Positions 11,232 to 26,079 of a stretch of 64,000 nt of DNA are shown one piece after another. The position numbers were made by a program, and so were the translations under genes. The first letter of the stretch is position 1, and each line of letters opens with the position of its first letter. The notes under the pieces were generated by a model. That model saw nothing but the letters and a program-made list of their open reading frames with translations. It was not told the origin of the DNA and did not search any database. The stretch is from Symbiodinium natans (Eukaryota > Sar > Dinophyceae > Suessiales > Symbiodiniaceae). The DNA is taken from contig CAJNDS010000868.1 in NCBI GenBank assembly GCA_905221605.1, forward strand, positions 1-64,000, read 5' to 3'.

Positions 11232-11612
11232 TCAAAAAATATCTGCGAAAGCCTGGAAGTAAACCAGTGCCATGAAGATGCCGAGGCAGAAGGTGTTGTT
11301 CATGCAAGCGGCACCCTGGACGGCTCTCCCACTGCAGCTGAGGCAGTTGAGGGGCTTCAGAAAGTCTTTGGCAAACTGAAACGTGCCTCCAATGTGTTCA
11401 AGGCAATTGTGATCGTCTTGGACGTTTTGCGTGATGCATAATTGTACCTGCAACATCAGCAAGAAGGACACGCACGTCAACAGACACGCCGGCAGAGCGA
11501 GCGATTGAAAGATAGTCGAGTCAGGCCAGAAATGCATGGATAACTGCTCCATCGGTTGATGTCTGGACAACTGGATCTTCACATGTTCAAAAGGACTTCC
11601 GCAGAGCATCAT
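11232..11612 (-). CDS. small Cys-rich membrane/secreted protein candidate
   Basis: This is a 126-codon frame with a true ATG at 11612. A hydrophobic segment (LPACLLTCVSFLLMLQVQLC) at residues 40-59 is followed by a Cys-containing stretch (NCLEHIGG; LNCLSCSG; GAACMNNTFC). A second hydrophobic stretch (CLGIFMALVYFQAF) lies near the end. The spacing resembles Cys-containing repeat proteins I associate with dinoflagellates, but this is from memory and weak. The complementary plus-strand frame at 11223-11441 is also open and lacks Cys, so the strand is not certain. No function is assigned. Confidence 0.35.
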   Translation of the reverse strand: MMLCGSPFEHVKIQLSRHQPMEQLSMHFWPDSTIFQSLALPACLLTCVSFLLMLQVQLCITQNVQDDHNCLEHIGGTFQFAKDFLKPLNCLSCSGRAVQGAACMNNTFCLGIFMALVYFQAFADIF

Positions 11613-11829
11613 TCATGTTGCTCGTAAGGTGTCATGCGGGTGTGCTCTGTGAGGCCCCAACGCAGCGACTAACTCGGAGGAGTTGGAGGCCATAGGTGCC
11701 AATACCTCACATGAAAGCTTCAGCCTCCAAAGCCACGAGTCGCGTTGCGGGGCCGCGGCAAATGAAATGTAGAAGGATGGGATGCCACTCTGCTTCCTCG
11801 CACTTGCGCTACGAAAGCCATCAAGCAAG

Positions 11830-13060
11830 ACACGTCCACAACAACACCCAAGGCCAGCCAGGAGGACCCGATTTCAGCTAGCACATCTACCATAGGATCG
11901 GAGAAGACGAGGACCAGCAGCGTTCCAAAACCTTATTCATTTGCAAGCGCGCTTAATTTTTAAGCCTTTCGGCATTCGGCTGCGTCACAGTCAAACCATA
12001 TATCACCAACAATACCAGCCGTTGAACCACTACTAACTGTAACTTTAGTGACTCAAAACTGTCGTGTGGCTCAAAAGCTGAAGCTTCCAAAACTTTCAAG
12101 TTTCAGACCTGCCCAAGCCCGCCCGCCAGCAATCTCGAGACTTCCTTTTGTTTCTATGCTGCTTCATGACTTGACAAATACTTGCTAGTTTTTTTGGATG
12201 CTCTAACCATTCGTTTTTTCAAGTGACTCGCCATGAAACCTAGAGTCGCAAGCTTCAGACGTCGCATGAAAACCCACGAGCGAGACCGAATAATGTGTGG
12301 TTCACCCGTGCCGCGGCTTTTACGAGCAAATGCCGACTGATGATCCAAGAAACAAGAACCACCTGGAATTGCAAAAGTTGCAGCTCATGATTCCAACAGA
12401 AAGCCAAGTCGAACACGAACTCTTCGTTGTGATTCTTAGTTCATGAGCAGAACATAACGATGCCAGCGAGCGTAAAAACTGTTTGGGCGCTGCGTGCCTG
12501 TTGCATTGTTATGGTGACCTCAGTTGCAAAAGTTGTACCAGCAGGGTCCACAGGGGGCTTCTGCCAGTTCGCACGTAACCATTTGATCGACCGTCAACAC
12601 TCTAGTTGTCGGGCCTAGGTCGCGCAACAGGGGGGTGTCGCTTTTCGGTACCTGTCGTTCTACAACGGTTTTTTATGGTTTTGGCTACGGGCCACATCTC
12701 TGCACGCTCTACGAATCTACTTCTACACGATGCTTCGCGCAATACCTGCTCTTCAGTGGATTCTGCCATTCAGTTTCGGCATCACCCTCGTCGCAGTTTG
12801 GACTGGCCGACAAACCCAGTGAATCTTCACTGGGGGAGAAAGATGCCAGTTGAAGACAGAGGCAGGTTCGAGTCCCGCAGGCTGCACATCCGAGAAGCGA
12901 AGGCTACCAGCGCTTTAGACTCACCGATGGCTCAATCGAAGCTGATCTGAATTGCCAGGCTGCCAAACAAAACAGCAACTACAATGATCAGCTGCATCGA
13001 CTGGCGCTGCGTCGGCTTCAACCGGTGGCAGCATTGGGCAAAGGGTCATTAACTCTTGTC
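11830..13060. other. 1.2 kb without a supportable gene
   Basis: No repeat, domain or joinable exon was seen. A perfect 8-bp inverted repeat with a 4-nt loop (CCCAGTGA-ATCT-TCACTGGG) is at 12815-12834, and a pol III B-box-like sequence is at 12866-12876. Confidence 0.35.
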
Positions 13061-13073
13061 ACGTCCTTTCAGT

Positions 13074-14000
13074 TCAAGGCCCTTGTGAACTCAAGTTGTC
13101 GCCGGTTTTCTTCAAATTTGCAGCCACCTGCAGCTCCTGAGACCGGAACCCATCAAATAGCTCGATTTGAGAAGGATCTGCCGCCTCGCTGCTCCGGCTT
13201 TTCAAAGAAAAGCAGGGGACGGCCGGGCTTGTTCGAGATACACACTTGTGCAGTGCGTGTGCAGCATATTCTTCCGGAACAACACATCTGCGGCATTGTG
13301 ATGTACTGTGATGCCTCTGCTCTTCCACGGTCAAGTCCTTGAACTCCTGCCGCTTAGCGATGCTCAGCGCGCGGACACACAGCCTGGCAAGTCTCCAAGT
13401 GTCTGGCCTCAGGCATGGACTCTTCCTCCTCCTCCTAGTCACAACTGTCACAACTGTCACAATGTCACAAGTGACACCGTGGGCAACACTCGGCAACTTG
13501 ACAGAGATGGTGGGCAATTTCTGGCAATGCCTCGTCGTCATCGCCCTCTTCTTCTTCCTTCTCTGCTGGGGCGGGCACATCTGCTAGTGACACGGCTTCC
13601 TCGTCAAGCATTGTGCAGCACAAGAAGGAGGACACTCGACCATGCAGTCGAAAGGAAGAAAAAACATGGCACCAGGCCCAGCTATCGCAGCTTGCCACTG
13701 AGCTGCAATTGTTGCAGCCGTTGCCCGAGATTTCCTAGGCGGCGCTTTCGGCGGCAGCGATGCCAAATGCTTGAAGCATTCCTGGGCATGTGAGGCCATT
13801 TCAGGTGGTTCGAGCATGGCTGTGCACGCTGTGCGAGTCACAATTGGCATAGGCTCTTCTGCAGCAACTCGAACCACTGCAGCCAGTTGCAGCCATGGAG
13901 CTGAGAATTCATCCTGGTCGATACTGCCTCGTTCCGAGCATTCCGAGAATCGAGTGAACTCACAAGTTCTGGGTTCTGAAGCTTTCCTTGCAATGAAAAC
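13074..14000 (-). CDS. putative exons of an unknown gene with Cys/His cluster
   Basis: Two protein-like minus frames. At about 13400-13090 the frame reads 'IAKRQEFKDLTVEEQ' followed by CRRCVVPEEYAAHALHKC, a CxxC...HxxHxC arrangement that could bind zinc, then 'SSEAADPSQIELFDGF'. At about 13960-13690 it reads 'GSIDQDEFSAPWLQLAA' and 'SHAQECFKHLASLPP'. Between them, another frame encodes an acidic run (EKEEEEGDDDEALPE at about 13550). Exon borders are not resolved. No known family was recognised and the order of exons is inferred from strand only. Confidence 0.35.
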
Positions 14001-14263
14001 TACTGGCAGTGAGGGTTGAGAGTTGAGATATAAAACACTCATTCTTAAGCTCGTGGCTAGGCATGGAACCCCATCCTTCCCCTCCAGACATGGTCTTTAC
14101 AGGAAAAGGGCGGGCTTTGACGACACCCGCCAATCCCACCCTTGCAGAGAGGAACGAAATGGCACGTGGTAGCTGAGCATTTTTCGATGTGCAGCAGTTT
14201 TTGTGGCTGTTGCGAAACCGCCCACAAGTTGCAGAAACCAACAGACATAAACTCATAGCTTAC

Positions 14264-14320
14264 CAGTCCAAGTCGCCATCGTTGTTCACATCCACCTCGG
14301 GTTCGTCCCATAAAAACATG
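14264..14320 (-). CDS. EF-hand calcium-binding loop exon
   Basis: The minus strand reads WDEPEVDVNNDGDLDW. The acidic series D-V-N-N-D-G-D-L-D matches positions 1-9 of an EF-hand loop (D-x-N-x-D-G-x-hydrophobic). A GT donor (CTG|GTAAGC) follows immediately, and the unspliced sequence beyond it reads SYEF in another frame. Only one loop is seen. It could belong to the gene whose exons lie at 14.5-15.8 kb or, less likely, to the transporter at 16.3-16.9 kb, since plant NCL exchangers carry EF-hands between their two halves. Ownership is unresolved. Confidence 0.45.
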
Positions 14321-14440
14321 CAGTGTCAGTGTAGGGTGATCCGTGCTTGCTGCCATCCTGCCTGCTTGAAGAGCTGGTTGGCATTATAACCTGAACCCAT
14401 CTTCTACAAGCAGACCGGATTTCATCCGTCCTGATTTTTA

Positions 14441-15770
14441 AATGGCTGCACGTTCTGGATTTCTAGGCCAGCTGCCATGCAGGTGAAGGACCCGCAGGAG
14501 GTTGTTGAAATCCTGCAAGGCTGCAAGAGTTCCGAAGATGCCACTGCCAGCCAGGCTAGCGAGACCCCACGCGTCCATCTCTGTCATTCTCTGCCCATCA
14601 CAGTCGCTGGCGTACCTGCAAAACAATGTCATGCTATGTCGAACAGCGAAGAACCCCCACGCTTTGTGCTGCTCCATGCTACTCCGTGCTCTGCCAGACG
14701 GTAAGCGCACTTTCGAAACCACATTGTCAGCCTTGGTCGAAGCGCTTTTGACTTCTTTTGCCGGATGCGGGCGCTTCATTCCCGGAGCTGCGTAGCTATG
14801 CGACCGCGCAGCGTGTCTCTGAACTCTTTGGGGAAGGTGACGTGGTCGAGCAAGGCTTTGTTTTTCTGTCAATGAAAGGCGGGGCAGTCTGAGACGAAAT
14901 ACGAGCATAAGTTATAAGGCAAACCACGGTGCCGAAAGCACATGCGTGACAAACCATGCAGTAAAGACCTCCCTGAAAAACATCGAGAAACCGTGAGAGG
15001 TGAATGGTGCACCTAGATAATCGGAAGGGCATATCAGGAGGAGCAGATTTTGCCCAACTTTGGCCTCGCTTTGCTCTGTAAGCTTCCAATCCTTGTTTCA
15101 CAGTATTCACATGCTTTCCGGGAGGCAATTGAACCGTGCACTCTGCTGGGCATAGTGGAGCATAGTCCAGGCGTCTCTACGAAACTCTTCCATCCACGCT
15201 TTGACGCCGAGCCTTGTGTGGGCTTAAATGGGCTTCACGTTCGTATCCCGGTTGATGTTGTTCGCTTGATTTCAGAATTCACAGATGGCAAGCACAGCCC
15301 TGTTTCAGCACAATCGCAAGCTTCCGACTCCTGAGCCTTCATGATGGCTGTGGCATAGCTTCGTGCCTTTGCCCTGGCATCATCAAGAAATGCTTCCCAA
15401 GAATCTGTTACAGAATGTCCTGCGCAGATCTGCACAGTCCAACCGCACTCTCACAGCACTTGAGAAAACTTGCGGGGCCCGACGGCGCGATGCCAACGCC
15501 CGACATCTTCTCCCGTGCCCATGCAAGGCAGCTGTCGAACTTTGCCTCGAATGTGAAACGCTGCGAAACAATTTCAACAACCTGAGCTGCTTCTGTTCTA
15601 GGTGAGCGCACCCGCAGCATCTCCGCACTTGAAACTGAATGTGGAAGCTTCTGCTCAGGGAGACCCGCAGCATACTGCATGTATAGGTACCTGGTCAGGA
15701 CACATTGTCCAAAATCCGGTCCATGCTTTCCGGCCACGCAAACCAGAGTGGGGGCACATGGAAAACTCAA
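14441..15770 (-). CDS. multi-exon gene of unknown family
   Basis: The best joined exons are 15404-15329 (SWEAFLDDARAKARSYATAI), a GT donor inside CAGGA|GTCGG, then 15212-15115 (LGVKAWMEEFRRDAWTMLHY). The join reads MKAQE-LGVKAW in frame. Further exons: about 15600-15480 (VVEIVSQRFTFEAKFDSCLA), 14972 onward (ERRSLLHGLSRMCFRHRGLP), 14865-14776 (LLDHVTFPKEFRDTLRGRIA, ending TGA), and a separate frame at about 14620-14441 (MTEMDAWGLASLAGSGIFG). Helical, charged protein with no recognised domain. It may be two genes, because the 14776 stop precedes the 14620 frame. Confidence 0.5.
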
Positions 15771-16325
15771 CTATGCAGAGAAGCATGCCTAGCAGTGCCC
15801 ATGCCTCGACAGCATGTCACCAAGGACAGTAGTAGCACAATGTTGTTCAGAAATTTGGGGCCGAGCGGATTCTTTATTATTCTCCTTTGCGATTGCCTGC
15901 CAGGGGTCTGGGGTAGGGCATGGTAGGGCGGTTTGGGGGCTGAGATCAGCTGGTTGGCAACCCTTGTGTCGACTCCAACTCATGCTCATAGACTCATGGC
16001 TCCAGCTGCATCTGGCAGCGCTACACAGCATCACAGTCATGTGCCTTCTCCGTGAGGGCAGGTTTTTGGGTGTCAATCCAGAAAGCTGGAACCTGGATGA
16101 TCATGTACCTGTGCTCATAAGAAGCACTTTCTGAATCCACGGAAACACGGAAATGCAAAGCTGACAGGCATTGCAAAACTCAGCAGCACAGGGATACTGA
16201 GGTGAACATCCAATTGCCCGCTGCGCACGTCATTGCTGTGAACATCATGATCTTGCAATTTGCTTTAATCTCTGGCTTGTAACCTCAATGTCGCATCACC
16301 ACATCACCCAGTCCTGTCTAGTTGC

Positions 16326-16935
16326 ACTGAGGGCAACACGGATTCCGGTAGAGAACAAGGTATTCATCAAGCCGCCCTTTGCACAGCACGCTGGAAGTAC
16401 TTCATGAAGGTAGAGGATATGCATGGCACATTATGGCACATGACACCTTCGAGAGCTTCTTGTCATTGCCGGTATACTGGCATTTGCCACCCTCCATGTC
16501 CACTCGGCCTCCGAGAACGCCCTGGCATGCGGAGATCTGCAAGCCCTAGAGCATGGCAGCTTGCGGGCGTACCAGAAACCAGGGCACTGTGAGGAGCATG
16601 ATGGTACTACCTGAGTCGCAGCATGAAATTGCTGTTGCCAGCCGCAGCTAAGGAACCGACCGCAGCCTGCTAGTGCTCCAACCCCAACGGCAACCTGAAT
16701 TCGCTCAGGCGATACTCAGGTTCCTCTGATGTGTCGAGCTGGTTTCCGTCTGAATGGCGGACGTTCTCTTGCGCCTTTTCTGTTGGACCGATTCCGGAGA
16801 AGAGCACCCTCAGTTTTCAGAGGACGAATGAACCAGTTTTGATTGTAGCTTCAGCTCTGTGTAGGTAGGATGCATCATGCCATCCGGCACAGCACCAAGC
16901 ACCGGCAGGACAACGCTCCCAACAAGGCCCGCCAC
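16326..16935 (-). CDS. sodium/calcium exchanger-like (NCL/NCX-type) membrane transporter, partial
   Basis: Exons 16935-16874, 16808-16763, 16694-16667 (28 nt), 16610-16573, 16521-16447 and 16376 to about 16326 join in frame. They read 'VAGLVGSVVLPVLGAVPDGM', 'MVLFSGIGPTEKAQEN', 'VAVGVGALAG', 'STIMLLTVPWFL', 'GVLGGRVDMEGGKCQYT' and 'GLMNTLFSTGIRVAL'. The order and spacing match one half of the NCX-type domain as found in plant NCL proteins (SVPD motif, then SG-G, AQE, VGVG-LAGST, LLT-PW). These are cation/Ca2+ antiporters of membranes. Donors are GC, GT, GC, GT, GT. A further exon with KIMMFTAMT is likely at about 16260-16215. The 5' half (first transmembrane helices) and the second half were not found, so the gene is partial as seen. 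Confidence 0.75.
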
Positions 16936-17139
16936 CTGCAGCTCAGCTGATGGCGGGGTTGTGACATTGGCAAGGCAGGACTGCGGTGTACTTAGAAGCT
17001 TCGTCCACAGCGAGATTTCCAGAAACTTACTTACATGATCACGGCAAGCGTCTCGCGCGCGGTGAAACACGAGTCTTGAGTGGAATGTCGACTTATGAGC
17101 TCTGCCATGAAAAGCCAACATACTCAAACTCTCAGTACA

Positions 17140-18440
17140 GTACAGCAGTAGTGTGTGTGTGTGTGTCATGCACTTCACGCCCATTGAAACGACATGCGAC
17201 ATCCGCTTCAAACGGTGAAACTCCCGATACGATACAAGAATTTACAAGAGCTCTGCCAGTGAGGCAGAGTGTCACTTCTTGACATCACAATTGTCCTGTT
17301 TAGGCCATGAAACTTCAGAGGGCACTGAGCTGAAATCAGCTGACTTCGGTTCATTTTCGAAAGTTTTGGGTCCGCTCTCCAACCCGGCGGCCCCGTGCTG
17401 AGCGCCTTTGAGGCGCATCGGAATGGTTTTGAAAAGTTTGTGTTTGCTGGGATGTCGGCCAGGCTCGCGGAGCCCGCTTCGCTCGCACATCACGGGGTCC
17501 TGGATCAGAAGCCAAGAAGCAAGACAGCGGATGGCCGGAAAACCCTTGAGGCAGCATGAGCACTAACTCGGTATCATCGCTATCGTCATCGTTGCCAGCG
17601 TCACTAAAGCAGGTTATGTATGTACCTCAGGAAAGGCAGCTTGGCCGACCACGAAAATCCAGCCGATAACTTCAAGAGGGCTTGCAGTCTCGCAGTACCA
17701 TCTTTTCATTGCATATTACTACAACATTTTACTATGCGATATTAAGCTTTCAAGATAGAATGAAAAACTCATTAAACAAAAAGTCATTAAATTTGTGTGT
17801 GTGTGTGTCTTAAAGTGCCATCATGATTTTTTTCAAAGAGTTTCAGTGCAACAGAGAGTGTTGAAGTTGTAAATCCACGATAAAAGCATTCATGACTGGA
17901 AAGGAAGAAATACTGGAATACTTAATGACACATTGCGTCATGGAATTGCAGTTGGTGTAGGGGTACAGTCCCGACAGGATCTGAAGGTCAGCGGTCAAAG
18001 AACAACAGCGCAGGGCAAGTACCTCGTTATTACTGCATGGTACTATCGCTAGCACCGAGGCTCCCCTACGGACGTGGAATTTGAAGCTTCCAAGTGACTG
18101 GTCTGACATCATGAGAATGCAGCATTCCCTATAAGCTGCTACAGCTCAATTGTGGAGACCTGTCGCTGAAACGTCTGCGTCAGTGCAAGCAGCAAGGGGA
18201 GCAGAGCAAGAACACCTCAGAACACCTCTCTGCAGGTTCACTCCTTGTGGCCAACTTGAGGCTGGTGCTCCTGCCGGCTCAGAACTGACAATGCTGCACA
18301 AAGTTGGACAGCAGCAAGCCTGCCCCACGTTGACATGTTTGAAGGCACCCGCTTGCCAAAGCTGCTGGTTTTCTATAAGCTTTCTCAGAGGAAAATGAGC
18401 AACAAACATGCAAGAACTGAGGCCAGGCATGGCTAGACAT
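17140..18440. other. 1.3 kb without a firm gene; short GT microsatellites
   Basis: (GT)n runs lie at about 17149-17166 and 17793-17807. Minus frames here (17211-16986, 17563-17272, 18112-17843, 18430-18146) are not convincing. The region should contain the upstream exons of the exchanger-like gene, but none could be fixed. Confidence 0.35.
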
Positions 18441-18442
18441 GG

Positions 18443-21989
<3,547 letters not shown>

Positions 21990-22603
21990 CTGTGCAAGCA
22001 GAGAGACGGAGTGACGGAGCGAGTTGCCCGAGTTCAATGAGTTTAACCACATCTTCTGCATGCGTCTTCATGCACCCTCACGCATCTTCATGCATGCCAC
22101 TCATATTGAGACACCCTGGAACGTTGCGAATGCCAGTGCCGGCCTGATGGTTGGACTCTACACCTGTTCGTATGGCACTCCATGGAATGGTGCAAAACAT
22201 GCCGAACAACCCTCCCATGTTCAAGCCACGCTCAGGCCTCTAGGTGCAAAGCGGCTGGGTTGGCCACCTGGTTCTCATGGACATGGCATGATTGGGCGGG
22301 GGCCACAAGCAGCCGCCCTATGGGCCGTATGTGCACTGGGATGCGGACCCATCAGCCAGCCTGAACATTCAGATCGCATTACGAATCACATTCAGAGGAG
22401 CGCACATGAATGTGCCCGGAACTCGCCTTGGTCGATGCATTCAACGTAGACTTCAGAAAGTGGCACCTGAGCAGGGGCTTTAATCTGCGGAATCTGGTTT
22501 GCAGCTGTGGCTGTGGCAACAGTGAAGGATTAATTCTGAAGGATGAACCTTAAGACTAGGCGGATCTAGGCGGCTAGGCTTCACGAGCTGATACTAGCCG
22601 ATA

Positions 22604-22780
22604 CTAGTTGCCAAGCTTTTTGACATTTTTTGACATTGATGCTTGCCAGACTAAGTGCTGCATGAGCGGCAGTCCACAAAATGTTCGTCGGACCAGGGAG
22701 CGAAAAGTTTCCGAGCCATAGAAGCTGCGGGCAAAGCGATACTGCACCGACGTCATTACCCGCTCGGCCGGTGGTGACGT
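22604..22780 (-). CDS. terminal exon of an unknown gene
   Basis: A minus frame reads ERVMTSVQYRFARSFYGSET followed by RSLVRRTFCGLPLMQHLVWQ and ends KKLGN-TAG at 22604. The composition is clearly protein-like. Other frames in the same interval are less so. No known domain was recognised; upstream exons toward 23.2 kb could not be joined. Confidence 0.45.
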   Translation of the reverse strand, partial: TSPPAERVMTSVQYRFARSFYGSETFRSLVRRTFCGLPLMQHLVWQASMSKNVKKLGN

Positions 22781-22849
22781 GGCAACACTTCTCAGCCGGA
22801 CATCTAATCATCTGGACATAAACTTGATCTCGCGTGCCTGACAACATTG

Positions 22850-24180
22850 ATTCCCAGCTCGGAACACAAGATAACACAAGCCCCATTGCCCCCACATTCT
22901 CCCGGTCTCCCTCACTTCTCCCACCTTCCTCCAGCCAGCCAAGAGCTTTATTCGGCTGCGAGGCTCCCGAACCGAACAGGTACGTTAGATCACCGCCCGA
23001 GTTCTCAAAGTCGCAACATGCAGCGATCTGTGTGACAACACAGGTACAAGTACATGTGCTGGGCCTGCGGAATAAAGAGCAGAAGCTCTGACCCGTCACT
23101 GAGCATGTTGGCTGCTGTGAACAGGATATACCTTGGTGGAAGCATGCAGTCAGGCAACGGCTGCAATCGGCGATTGAGCTGAAGGGCAATGCGTTGCTGT
23201 CAAGGTGGAGCTATATTTGGGGACTGCGCCCATATGTAACGAAGATCCAGAAGAGCATCTGCGGCGACATGCCCTGGCAGAAGTTTGTGGAGATTGAGAC
23301 GCTCACGCCAGCATTCAAAACTGGCGCTGGATTGCAACTTCACATTATTTCACCCACAACATTCACTCTGGAACCAAACAAATACCGCCCCAAATCCCAG
23401 GCGACCACATAGCATCAGGCAGCGAGCATGGGCACCTCCGGATCCGGAAAGATGAAATCCAACCTGAAGGCAGCTGGGCCAAGCCAGCATTGGCTCCGCG
23501 GCATGTTGCAGCAGGATGCGAATGCACCAACGCACTTTACTTTGGTCACTTCAGTCAGGGAGCATCGTGTCTCTGGTGTCTCAGTCTCGGTCCTCTGCGG
23601 TCTCGAGATGCGTTGAGGCTTTGGGATGGTGGGTGAACTACTAAGTTGGGAATGCACCGAACCTCTAACTTATTCCAAGAAAGAAGACGAAGAGACTTGA
23701 TGAGAGTGAAGTAAAGCCAACAATAAGAAGACCGGTGTCGTCTCAAATAGTTGCCGGGAGGCTTCAACACTGCCGGCTCTACTGTGCCATTTCGGGAAGA
23801 GTCTAACTCGGCTGAACGCAAGGCTTGACACAGTCGCAATCTAGAGACTCGTTAACCGAACAGCCTCACGCTCAGAGATGTCCCAGTCCTCGGAGGAAGC
23901 GCGTGGATTCGAGGGGGAGGCCATATCGTGTTTGGCCCGAAATGTCTACCAGTCAACCACTGCCAAACCTCCTTTGTGACGGCATGGCAAACAGTTCGTG
24001 CACAGGTCAACACCCACAAAAGCAGCACCCATTTTGTCAGGTGCTAAGCCGGGTCAAGCCGTCAGAGACTGCCAGCGTCCAATTTCCGCCTGACAAGCGA
24101 GGCCAGACTATGCACAGCATTGTATTGCGGGCACACGCACGGACAATATGGCAGCTGTGACATCGATTTGTTGCTCGTTT
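22850..24180. other. 1.3 kb without a supportable gene
   Basis: Several 60-110 codon frames exist on both strands, none with motifs or matched splice sites. Nothing can be supported. Confidence 0.35.
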
Positions 24181-24187
24181 CTGCTTT

Positions 24188-24919
24188 TTATACACTCGCA
24201 CACCTCTCACGGGCATCGAGGCCGGAAGTGAGGCCTAAAACGAAAGAGGTGAAAATCAAGTTTTCGAAGATCATGAATGAAAGCTCAGCACACCAAAGAT
24301 GTGTGCCGTGCTTGCTACTCAATTGCGCAAAGAGGCTGCGCCACTCCTCCGCGCTGGAAGAATGCTTTACGGGCACCCCTGCTTCGCGCTTGACGCTTCT
24401 GCTCCAATGCAGGGACGCAGCCGCGATGGCCAGCGAGGTGTAGAAGCCAGCTCTGTATAGTGAGCTCATCGCGAGGATATCCATTAGCACAATATGCGCG
24501 ATAACATATAGAGACGCAGCAGCCATATGTATACGATCATGTGCGATGGGTTGGTGAGGTCTGTTGAACCGCGCCGTCACAGCTGCAGTGAGCAGCATCA
24601 GTGCCACAAAGATGCCAAGGCCAAGACCCTTCTCTTTGCTCCCAGTAAGAACTCGCAGAAACAAAAACCAGCCGACCAGCCAAAAGCCCAGGCACAAATG
24701 CCTGGGAAGACCCCGAGATGTCACGTAGCTCAAAGATGCCGGAAATTTGAGCATCTTCTCGGATGCGCCCAAGTAATACAGTAAAATGGCTGAGTACTGG
24801 CTACAGAGAAAGCTCATCTTTGCCCAATGTAGGTTCCAGATGTCACCTGCATGAAGCGAACACCTGAACTCGCGACTCTGTTCTGTAAAATCGAAGGACA
24901 GATTCGCCCAAGCTGGCAT
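24188..24919 (-). CDS. multi-pass membrane protein, single exon
   Basis: The frame is continuous; the first ATG is at 24919 (MPAWANLSFDFTEQSREF), giving 243 aa. Five to six hydrophobic segments are visible: SFLCSQYSAILLYYLG, CLGFWLVGWFLFLRVL, GLGIFVALMLLTAAVTA, ASLYVIAHIVLMDILA, FYTSLAIAAASLHW and FMIFENLIFTSFVLGL. A conserved-looking H-x(6)-E sits before the last helix (HLWCAELSFMIFE). The layout faintly recalls FRAG1/DRAM/Sfk1-type proteins, but no diagnostic motif was confirmed, so the family is left open. It is intronless in an intron-rich neighbourhood; the frame could still be a large exon of a longer gene. Confidence 0.6.
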   Translation of the reverse strand: MPAWANLSFDFTEQSREFRCSLHAGDIWNLHWAKMSFLCSQYSAILLYYLGASEKMLKFPASLSYVTSRGLPRHLCLGFWLVGWFLFLRVLTGSKEKGLGLGIFVALMLLTAAVTARFNRPHQPIAHDRIHMAAASLYVIAHIVLMDILAMSSLYRAGFYTSLAIAAASLHWSRSVKREAGVPVKHSSSAEEWRSLFAQLSSKHGTHLWCAELSFMIFENLIFTSFVLGLTSGLDARERCASV

Positions 24920-25546
24920 GCCATCGACCACACGTCGAATAAACCCTTTCTACTCCGCAGAGCTCAAACGAAAGCTGTAAGCCGGGCCATGCACCTTCTG
25001 CAGTCGTTTATGTCATGGCAAGCGTCTGGAACAAGCATCATGCTCCCCCCTTCCCAATAAATCGATCCCCCACGCCACACCAACCCCAGAACCCTTTTGT
25101 GTGGGAGTTGCCAAATTTGCTTGGGGGAGCTGCAGTGCGACTCGGGGGAAAAGCAACTAACCGTTGGGAACGCCCTTGCACGCCACCTGCCCCCTGCGAA
25201 CCCTTACGGCATTCCTCCTCGTTGCTGCCTTCGAAGCGCTCACCACCCTACCCAGGCAAAAGAAGCCCCCGAGCACAGACAACAAGTGCACCCTCTTGCA
25301 CGTCATCCTTCGGCGGGCGGCTGTGAGATGCCTCCCTGTGCTGTGTTCTTAATGTCGTGACATCTCCCACCGTACCCAATCTTCACTTGGCAACAGGCAC
25401 ACGACAAGCTAATATGTCCCCCAAGCTCACTTACACTACGCGTTCAAGGCTTCGGCCGGCTGATCACCGACTCTTTTGTTCTCGACACGAGGTAGCGCTG
25501 CGCACTTACAAATACAATCATCAGTACATGCACTTGCGATTTTGGC

Positions 25547-26075
25547 CTTGGCCAACACTATCTGCAGGTAGCCATCGCCGACAGTCCATGCACAATCCTC
25601 TGGCCGAATACGCCTCACAAAGGCAAAAAGATACGCCTCCCCTCATTTCCGCGCAAACGTAACTCGCCAATAGTCACAAAGCATCCGACGCGAAGAGCTC
25701 AATATCGCAAATGAGCTCTGCCCGTACCTCTGATTGCAGCAAGATAGTGCCTGCGCCCTTGCAGGTTCAAGAAGAGGCACACATCTGGACACACCCATGC
25801 CCCAACACTTGGCTCTAAACTCAAGCATGCGGGCATGGGGGCACGGTGACCTTCAATCTCCGATAACCAAATGCAACATCCACCACCCTGGCATGGATGC
25901 ACATGAACTTGCAAGTAGGAACACGCATGGTGTGGTGGGCAAGGGACCTGACAGGAACTGGCTAACCTCATGCTGAGCCCTTGTCGTAAACAGGCTGCAG
26001 GCCACGCCGCGTCGCATTTTCTCATCTCAGGCCGCTTAAGGACGACTTCGACGTCGCCTTGATCTTGCTCCCAGC
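25547..26075 (-). CDS. CS-domain (NudC/p23-type) protein, partial
   Basis: Three small exons follow the CS-domain beta-sandwich. 26075 to about 26021 reads WEQDQGDVEVVLKRPEM (first strand, W-x-Q). 25887-25845 reads VVDVAFGYRRLKVTV. 25613-25547 reads RRIRPEDCAWTVGDGYLQIV followed by LAKAK; the PEDC-W motif is typical of NudC-type CS domains. Acceptors are AG|G. The 25845 exon ends at a GT donor and the 25613 exon at a GC donor (CCAAG|GCCAAA). CS-domain proteins act as Hsp90 co-chaperones or NudC-like chaperone adaptors in the cytosol. An exon may be missing between the second and third, and the C-terminus is not seen. Family call good, subfamily open. Confidence 0.65.
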
Positions 26076-26079
26076 CTCA

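Noticed and set aside
12793-12886. tRNA-like candidate: perfect B-box GGTTCGAGTCC, pairable 7-bp acceptor ends, TGGCCGA A-box fragment
   Set aside because: Position 8 is not T, the D-loop lacks GG, and the middle forms an 8-bp hairpin with a 4-nt loop instead of a 7-nt anticodon loop. At best a degenerate tRNA-derived fragment.
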